NCBI GenBank assembly: GCA_002412495.1
Contig: DHVE01000137.1
Location: forward strand, 1 to 27,216
From: Betaproteobacteria bacterium UBA5216
GTDB taxonomy: Bacteria > Pseudomonadota > Gammaproteobacteria > Burkholderiales > SG8-41
Reading direction: 5' to 3'
Length of the DNA stretch: 27,216 nucleotides
Below are positions 23,341 through 27,216 of the stretch, in pieces. Positions within the stretch are counted from its first letter, which is position 1. Each line of letters starts with the position of its first letter. A program made the position numbers and the translations under genes. The notes under the pieces are model-generated. The model saw nothing but the letters and a program-made list of their open reading frames with translations. It was not told the DNA's origin and made no database searches.

Positions 23341-24252
23341 TTGAAACTGGTAACTTTTTCTGAATCGGCAAGAAAGCCTTCCAAAACCGGCGTGATCGGC
23401 GCCGACGGCGGCGTGATCGATATCGCGCGCGCCGCCAAGTCCGCGCGCGTGGCGCTGCCCTTCGACGCGAACTGCATGATTTCGCTGGTCGCCAGCGGCA
23501 AAAAAGGTCTGGCCGCGATCAAAAAGGCCACTGCCAAAGTTAAAGCGAGCCACCACAAGCTGGCCAAGGTAAAGCTGCACGCGCCGATTCCGCGTCCGCG
23601 CAAAAACGTGTTTTGCGTCGGCTGGAATTATCTCGATCACTTCAACGAGGGCGCCAAGGCGCGTCCGCACGTGCAAGAGATGCCGACACACCCGGCGTTT
23701 TTCAGCAAGCAGCCGCTGTGCATGAACAGCCCCTATGGCAACGTGCCCGCGCACGGCAAGGTCACCGAAAAGCTCGACTGGGAAGTCGAACTCGCCATGA
23801 TCATCGGCCCCGGCGGCACCCACATCACCGAAGCCAACGCGATGAAACACGTGTTCGGCTACACCGTCGCCAACGACGTGTCCGCGCGCGAAGTGCAGCG
23901 CCACCATGGCCAGCAATGGTTTCGCGGCAAAAGCCTCGACGGCCACCTGCCGATGGGGCCGTGGCTCGTCACGGCGGACGAGGTGAAAGACCCGAACAAT
24001 CTCAATCTGCAATGCCGCGTGAATGGCGTGGTGAAACAATCGTCGAACACGCAGCATCTCTACTTCAAGCTGCCGCGCATCATTGCCGAGTTGTCGGCGG
24101 GCATCACGCTTGAAGCCGGCGACATCATTCTCACCGGCACGCCGTCGGGCGTGGGTCATGCGCGCACGCCGCCCGAGTTCATGCACCCCGGCGACATCAT
24201 GGAGACCGAGGTCGAAGGCATCGGCGCGCTACGCAACAAGATCGTGGCCTGA
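23341..24252 (+). CDS. Fumarylacetoacetate hydrolase (FAH) family protein
   Basis: A 303-residue FAH-superfamily enzyme, a group of Mg-dependent C-C hydrolases, isomerases and decarboxylases acting on acylpyruvates and related oxo acids. The N-terminal cap (1-80) is Lys/Ala-rich. The catalytic domain starts at about 85 with Asn-Val-Phe-Cys-Val-Gly-Trp-Asn-Tyr-x-x-His. The metal ligands are visible: Glu148 and Glu150 (Asp-Trp-Glu-Val-Glu-Leu) and Asp179 (Ala-Asn-Asp-Val-Ser-Ala-Arg-Glu). Lys197 is in Gly-Lys-Ser-Leu-Asp, and Thr-Gly-Thr-Pro-Ser-Gly-Val-Gly lies near the end. The start is TTG with a perfect ribosome site. It sits downstream of pip behind a large inverted repeat and across from the aldolase operon, which fits a shared organic-acid pathway. 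The exact reaction is unknown. Confidence 0.92.
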   Translation: MKLVTFSESARKPSKTGVIGADGGVIDIARAAKSARVALPFDANCMISLVASGKKGLAAIKKATAKVKASHHKLAKVKLHAPIPRPRKNVFCVGWNYLDHFNEGAKARPHVQEMPTHPAFFSKQPLCMNSPYGNVPAHGKVTEKLDWEVELAMIIGPGGTHITEANAMKHVFGYTVANDVSAREVQRHHGQQWFRGKSLDGHLPMGPWLVTADEVKDPNNLNLQCRVNGVVKQSSNTQHLYFKLPRIIAELSAGITLEAGDIILTGTPSGVGHARTPPEFMHPGDIMETEVEGIGALRNKIVA

Positions 24253-24272
24253 AGCCGCCCCCTCCCCGCATC

Positions 24273-24298
24273 GTCATTCCGGCCTTTGCCGGAGTGAC
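24273..24298. repeat. REP-like palindrome
   Basis: GTCATTCCGG (24273-24282) and CCGGAGTGAC (24289-24298) pair over 10 bp with one G-U and a 6-nt loop. The sequence is of the 'TCATTCCGG..CCGGAATGA' type I know as a common dispersed palindrome in betaproteobacteria. It follows the FAH gene by 20 bp and may stabilise the 3' end of its mRNA. Confidence 0.65.
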
Positions 24299-24309
24299 CG
24301 CGGGCCGTA

Positions 24310-24930
24310 ATGGCGGTTTTGATGGACGACGCGATTTTTGCGGCGTTATACTGCGGGCAGAGTCACACAGAGGGTTCCACCTACCCCTTGCTCTACGCCG
24401 ACACGCTCAAGCTCGTGAGCCGGCTGCCGCAGCGGCAGCCCGCGGCAAATTTACCCTCGCGTCTGGACGAATTGTTCGACAAACTGCTGGCGTGCAGCGA
24501 CCGCGCCGGCGCTACACGCATCGAAGACGCGATTTGGGACGTGTGGATGTACGACGATCACGAGGGTGCCGAGCTTGCACTGGAGCGCGCCAGCAGCGAC
24601 ATCGCCGCGCGGCGCTTTGATATTGCCGAAACCCGTCTGGAAATTCTGGTGCGCCGCCGCCCCGGCTGGGCCGAAGCCTGGAACAAACGCGCGACACTGT
24701 ATTACGTGCTGGAGCGCGACGACGAAAGCGTCGCCGCCATTCACCGCACGCTGGAAATCGAGCCACGCCATTTCGGCGCGATGTGCGGCCTTGGCGAAAT
24801 TCTGCATGCGCACGGCGACAATGAAGCCGCCTGTCTCGCATTCAGCCGCGCATTGCGCGTGAACCCGCATCTGAACGACGTGCGCGAAACCCTGCGCACG
24901 CTGCAACACGAACGCCAGCGCTATCATTAA
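24310..24930 (+). CDS. TPR-repeat protein
   Basis: A 206-residue protein with tetratricopeptide-type helices in its C-terminal half (about 90-195). Typical spacing is seen in Phe-Asp-Ile-Ala-Glu-Thr-Arg-Leu-Glu-Ile-Leu, Ala-Glu-Ala-Trp-Asn-Lys-Arg-Ala-Thr-Leu-Tyr-Tyr, and Phe-Gly-Ala-Met-Cys-Gly-Leu-Gly. This matches a short TPR family widespread in alpha- and betaproteobacteria, in which the mature part begins with Leu-Asp-x-Leu-Phe and which usually has a signal peptide. Here the N-terminus (1-48) has no clear signal peptide, so the start (ATG 24310, or 24322) is uncertain or the protein is cytoplasmic. It would act as a protein-binding scaffold; the partner is unknown. No clear ribosome site. 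A REP-like palindrome separates it from the FAH gene. Confidence 0.82.
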   Translation: MAVLMDDAIFAALYCGQSHTEGSTYPLLYADTLKLVSRLPQRQPAANLPSRLDELFDKLLACSDRAGATRIEDAIWDVWMYDDHEGAELALERASSDIAARRFDIAETRLEILVRRRPGWAEAWNKRATLYYVLERDDESVAAIHRTLEIEPRHFGAMCGLGEILHAHGDNEAACLAFSRALRVNPHLNDVRETLRTLQHERQRYH

Positions 24931-25020
24931 TTAATTCGCGAACGCGCGGTGTATGATGGCGGTAACGCATTATCACGACACCCATAAAAATCATTTAAAA
25001 ACAAATACTTACATAAACCC

Positions 25021-25911
25021 ATGGACACCCACTCCAATACCCGCATCACCGTCATCCCAACCGGCGCGGCGCTGGCCGCCGACGTTGTCGGCGTCGATCT
25101 CGCGCAGCCCATGCCGCACGACACCTACACACAAATTCGCAAGGCCTGGAACGATCATCTGGTACTGCGCTTTCGCGGACAAAAACTCGATGACCCGGCG
25201 TTCCTGAAATTCGCCGGCTTATTCGGCGAACTCGACAAAGCGCCCATCCACGCCGGCAAGGATGTCGCGGATCATCACCCTGCGATCACCGTGATGTCGA
25301 ACATCAAGGTCAACGGCAAATCCATCGGCAACCTCGGCCACTACGAAGCCGTGTGGCATACCGACATGAGCTACAACGACCTGTGCCCAATCGGCAGCGC
25401 GCTCTACGCGATTGAAGTGCCGCCCGCCGGTGGCAACACCGGATTCAACAACATGTATCAGGCGTTCGACACCCTGCCGGCAGAATTAAGGCGCGCGATC
25501 ATCGGCAAAACCTGCCGCCACGATTCCAGCCGCAACAGCGCGGGCGAACTGCGCAAGGGGTTCAAGGAAGTCACCGATCCGCGCGAAGCGCCCGGCGCGA
25601 ACCATCCGCTGATCCGCACGCACCCGGAAACGCGCCGCAACGCCCTGTTCCTCGGCCGCCGCCAGTCGGCCTACATCAACGGCCTGCCGCTGGATGAAAG
25701 CGAAGACCTGCTGAATCGCCTGTGGGCACACGCCACGCAAAAGCAATTCGAGTGGTATCAAGTATGGCAAGTCGGCGATTTGGTTTTGTGGGACAACCGC
25801 TGCGTGATGCACCGGCGCGACGCGTTTGATGCAAACACGCGGCGGCTGATGCATCGGACGCAGATTCGGGGGGATCGGCCGTTTTTTGATGCGGTGACGT
25901 TGGCGGCGTGA
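25021..25911 (+). CDS. TauD/TfdA-family 2-oxoglutarate-dependent dioxygenase
   Basis: A 296-residue non-heme Fe(II) dioxygenase. The facial triad is visible: His113 and Asp115 in Trp-His-Thr-Asp-Met-Ser-Tyr, and His264 in Val-Met-His-Arg-Arg-Asp. Arg275 stands 11 residues after the last His, the position of the 2-oxoglutarate-binding Arg in TauD. The N-terminal Val-Val-Gly-Val-Asp-Leu and Leu-Val-Leu-Arg-Phe-Arg-Gly-Gln segments are also family-typical. TauD/TfdA enzymes hydroxylate substrates such as taurine, sulfate esters or phenoxyacetates, often releasing an aldehyde or oxo acid. The substrate is not readable here, but linkage to the Bug, aldolase and FAH genes suggests an organic-acid or ether pathway. 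ATG 25021 has no clear ribosome site. Confidence 0.93.
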   Translation: MDTHSNTRITVIPTGAALAADVVGVDLAQPMPHDTYTQIRKAWNDHLVLRFRGQKLDDPAFLKFAGLFGELDKAPIHAGKDVADHHPAITVMSNIKVNGKSIGNLGHYEAVWHTDMSYNDLCPIGSALYAIEVPPAGGNTGFNNMYQAFDTLPAELRRAIIGKTCRHDSSRNSAGELRKGFKEVTDPREAPGANHPLIRTHPETRRNALFLGRRQSAYINGLPLDESEDLLNRLWAHATQKQFEWYQVWQVGDLVLWDNRCVMHRRDAFDANTRRLMHRTQIRGDRPFFDAVTLAA

Positions 25912-25958
25912 CCTGCCGTATGTTGCGCAATTAACGAAGTTTCGCTTTATTTTCCAAA

Positions 25959-26456
25959 ATGATTGGCCTAATCATAATAGTCAGCCTATTAGGAAACCTT
26001 ATATGGTCGTTCTTCGAACCCCTCTGGGCGTCTAAGGTATTTCTTTTCGGATTCATGTTGGTTTTCGAAGGTTACATTTACCTAATGTCCCGCGCTGGAC
26101 GCCCTGACAGCCTTGTCGCGTTTAGTGAGCCGTTCCGGTTCAACCCTGACGAAGTTTCAGTAGTCAAGAAATATCATCTGTTCTTCAGCTTTCCCTTTGC
26201 TACCCGCGAGTTCTCAGGTGCAATATCTGGTGTTCAGCTTTCGTCATTTATTTGGGTTCCTTGGCTTTTTTATAATGGCCTGTGGATTACTGCCATTGCA
26301 GTCGGCATGAACTACTTCATCGCAGGTTGGCTCGCCATGCACTTGAATCCCCGGCTCTTCCTACAACAAGGAGCAAATACAGGCCACGCATTCGCTATGA
26401 GAGAGCTTCATGCAATAGAGTCTGCTCTTGAGAAACTACAGAACTACAAACCTTAG
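25959..26456 (+). CDS. Small membrane protein, unknown function
   Basis: A 165-residue protein I do not recognise. Hydrophobic helices are visible at about 2-17, 25-44 and in the region 85-128 (probably two helices), with a soluble loop at 45-80 (Arg-Pro-Asp-Ser-Leu-Val-Ala-Phe, Phe-Asn-Pro-Asp-Glu-Val) and a helical C-terminal tail (Arg-Glu-Leu-His-Ala-Ile-Glu-Ser-Ala). The start is ATG 25959; no clear ribosome site. Codon choice and base composition are clearly more A/T-rich than in the dioxygenase gene 47 bp upstream, which suggests a different origin. Nothing in the sequence indicates a substrate or partner. Confidence 0.72.
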   Translation: MIGLIIIVSLLGNLIWSFFEPLWASKVFLFGFMLVFEGYIYLMSRAGRPDSLVAFSEPFRFNPDEVSVVKKYHLFFSFPFATREFSGAISGVQLSSFIWVPWLFYNGLWITAIAVGMNYFIAGWLAMHLNPRLFLQQGANTGHAFAMRELHAIESALEKLQNYKP

Positions 26457-26549
26457 ATACATACCAAACGTAACCTGACATTAAAGGGCCCACGCTCTAA
26501 AGCGCACCGCGTCGATAGAGCTAAACCATCTTCGATAGGAACAGCGCTA

Positions 26550-26993
26550 ATGACCGAGAAGTATTGGGGGCCACCGGGCGAGTTAATGACAGAGGATGAA
26601 ATACACGATTTCGGAATTCAAGTCGTCGTAAAAGATTTTGAAAAAGAAGGCCACCATATAATCAGCGTGGATACCGCTCTAGGTCGAGAACCCCAGATAG
26701 TCGCAAAAATTCAAACTCGACTGGCATTTGTCACTGTTCGGACCGAGACTTACCCGCACAACGGACGATTGACCGATATCACGCTCGCGAATCGTCTTAT
26801 CGCTCATGCCAAACAACATGGCGCGACTCCCTACTTTGCCAGCGTCGGAATTGCGAATTCTAAAGGCGTTGACTTAGGTAATGAAAAACTGTCCGGAACT
26901 CCCATCCGCGGCGATGGGTTCTATGTCAACTATCGAGGGTTACAGATTTTGGCCGAATCTAACAAGGCTAATATCCTCGGACAAATTGAATAA
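26550..26993 (+). CDS. Uncharacterised soluble protein
   Basis: A 147-residue cytoplasmic protein with no signal peptide or membrane helix, not assigned to a family by me. It starts with Met-Thr-Glu-Lys-Tyr-Trp-Gly-Pro-Pro. A helix (Glu-Ile-His-Asp-Phe-Gly-Ile-Gln-Val-Val) is followed by alternating strands and helices: Ile-Ile-Ser-Val-Asp, Pro-Gln-Ile-Val-Ala-Lys, Leu-Ala-Phe-Val-Thr-Val-Arg-Thr-Glu-Thr-Tyr, and Ala-Thr-Pro-Tyr-Phe-Ala-Ser-Val-Gly-Ile-Ala. The layout resembles small restriction-endonuclease-like folds (strand, Ala-Lys, strand, Val-Arg-Thr), but no firm PD-(D/E)xK motif can be claimed. An AGGA lies 9 nt before the ATG. It shares the A/T-rich composition of the gene before it. 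Confidence 0.72.
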   Translation: MTEKYWGPPGELMTEDEIHDFGIQVVVKDFEKEGHHIISVDTALGREPQIVAKIQTRLAFVTVRTETYPHNGRLTDITLANRLIAHAKQHGATPYFASVGIANSKGVDLGNEKLSGTPIRGDGFYVNYRGLQILAESNKANILGQIE

Positions 26994-27216
26994 CGCTCGT
27001 GCGACGCGATCCATACTGCACCGCAGTTATCCCTACACATCAACAATTGTAATAACCTGTAACCACCCGCCCTCCTGAAACACTTGGTTACACCTCCCGT
27101 ACAGTCGCTTACAACCTCGCCTCGCTGACCGTAGTCAACCGCGCGGCGCCCACGTTATTGTTCTCACGGGCGCGCATTTTGCGCCCCGGTCAACTCGTAA
27201 GCTCCCCTGAATTGCG
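26994..27216. other. Intergenic end of window, no gene seen
   Basis: No supported gene or RNA. A 6-bp GGGCGC/GCGCCC hairpin (27168-27186) is present without a following T-run. Composition returns towards GC-rich after about 27100. Confidence 0.4.

Noticed and set aside
24273..24298. Rho-independent terminator after the FAH gene
   Set aside because: A stem is present but no T-run follows; the sequence fits a dispersed REP-type palindrome better.
1..27216. CRISPR arrays, tRNA or rRNA genes, insertion sequences, prophage
   Set aside because: No regularly spaced short repeats, no cloverleaf or rRNA-like stretch, and no transposase, integrase or phage protein was seen on either strand by reading.

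Overview
The window looks like a chromosomal segment of a GC-rich betaproteobacterium, most likely Burkholderiales or a near relative. The reasons are three tripartite-tricarboxylate (Bug/TctC-type) solute-binding proteins, a MaeB-type malic enzyme with a phosphotransacetylase tail next to class II fumarase, a small 'FHCP' periplasmic protein, and an HDLRQP-type hybrid kinase paired with a LuxR-type regulator. No rRNA, tRNA, CRISPR array, insertion sequence or phage gene was recognised.

Layout. 1-2000: a small secreted protein with a strong terminator, a hotdog-fold thioesterase, and a convergent Bug protein. 1960-2365: an AT-rich divergent region with a 28-bp near-perfect palindrome and a Shine-Dalgarno followed by a start-stop codon pair. 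2366-6250: a compact LapA-type adhesin (retention module with a TAAG site, Calx-beta, cadherin-like repeats, RTX/type I secretion C-terminus). 6285-10036 (minus): maeB then fumC, a malate/fumarate operon. 10037-10654: mostly non-coding, with a 3' gene remnant and two terminators. 10655-13742 (minus): lnt, then a secreted PKD-repeat protein starting 1 nt after it. 13870-16381: a LuxR-type response regulator convergent with a hybrid histidine kinase. 16672-17040: a small secreted protein.

17124-22215 (minus) is a tight six-gene run: Bug, Bug, HpcH/HpaI aldolase, small HdrC-like ferredoxin, HdrB-like CCG protein, four-helix membrane protein. Divergent from it, 22312-25911 holds proline iminopeptidase, an FAH-family hydrolase, a TPR protein and a TauD/TfdA dioxygenase. 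The two arms together look like a catabolic locus for an organic acid: binding proteins, C-C lyase, acylpyruvate-type hydrolase, 2-oxoglutarate dioxygenase and an Fe-S electron-transfer pair. The substrate cannot be read from the sequence. A perfect 23-bp inverted repeat covers the iminopeptidase stop codon and the leader of the FAH gene.

25912-27216 is visibly more A/T-rich and carries two unrecognised genes, suggesting acquired DNA or an island edge.

The best candidates for something undescribed are the Bug-Bug-aldolase-HdrC-HdrB-membrane operon, whose ferredoxin has Ser in place of one cluster Cys, the small LapA-type adhesin with its palindromic upstream region, and the 23-bp inverted repeat.
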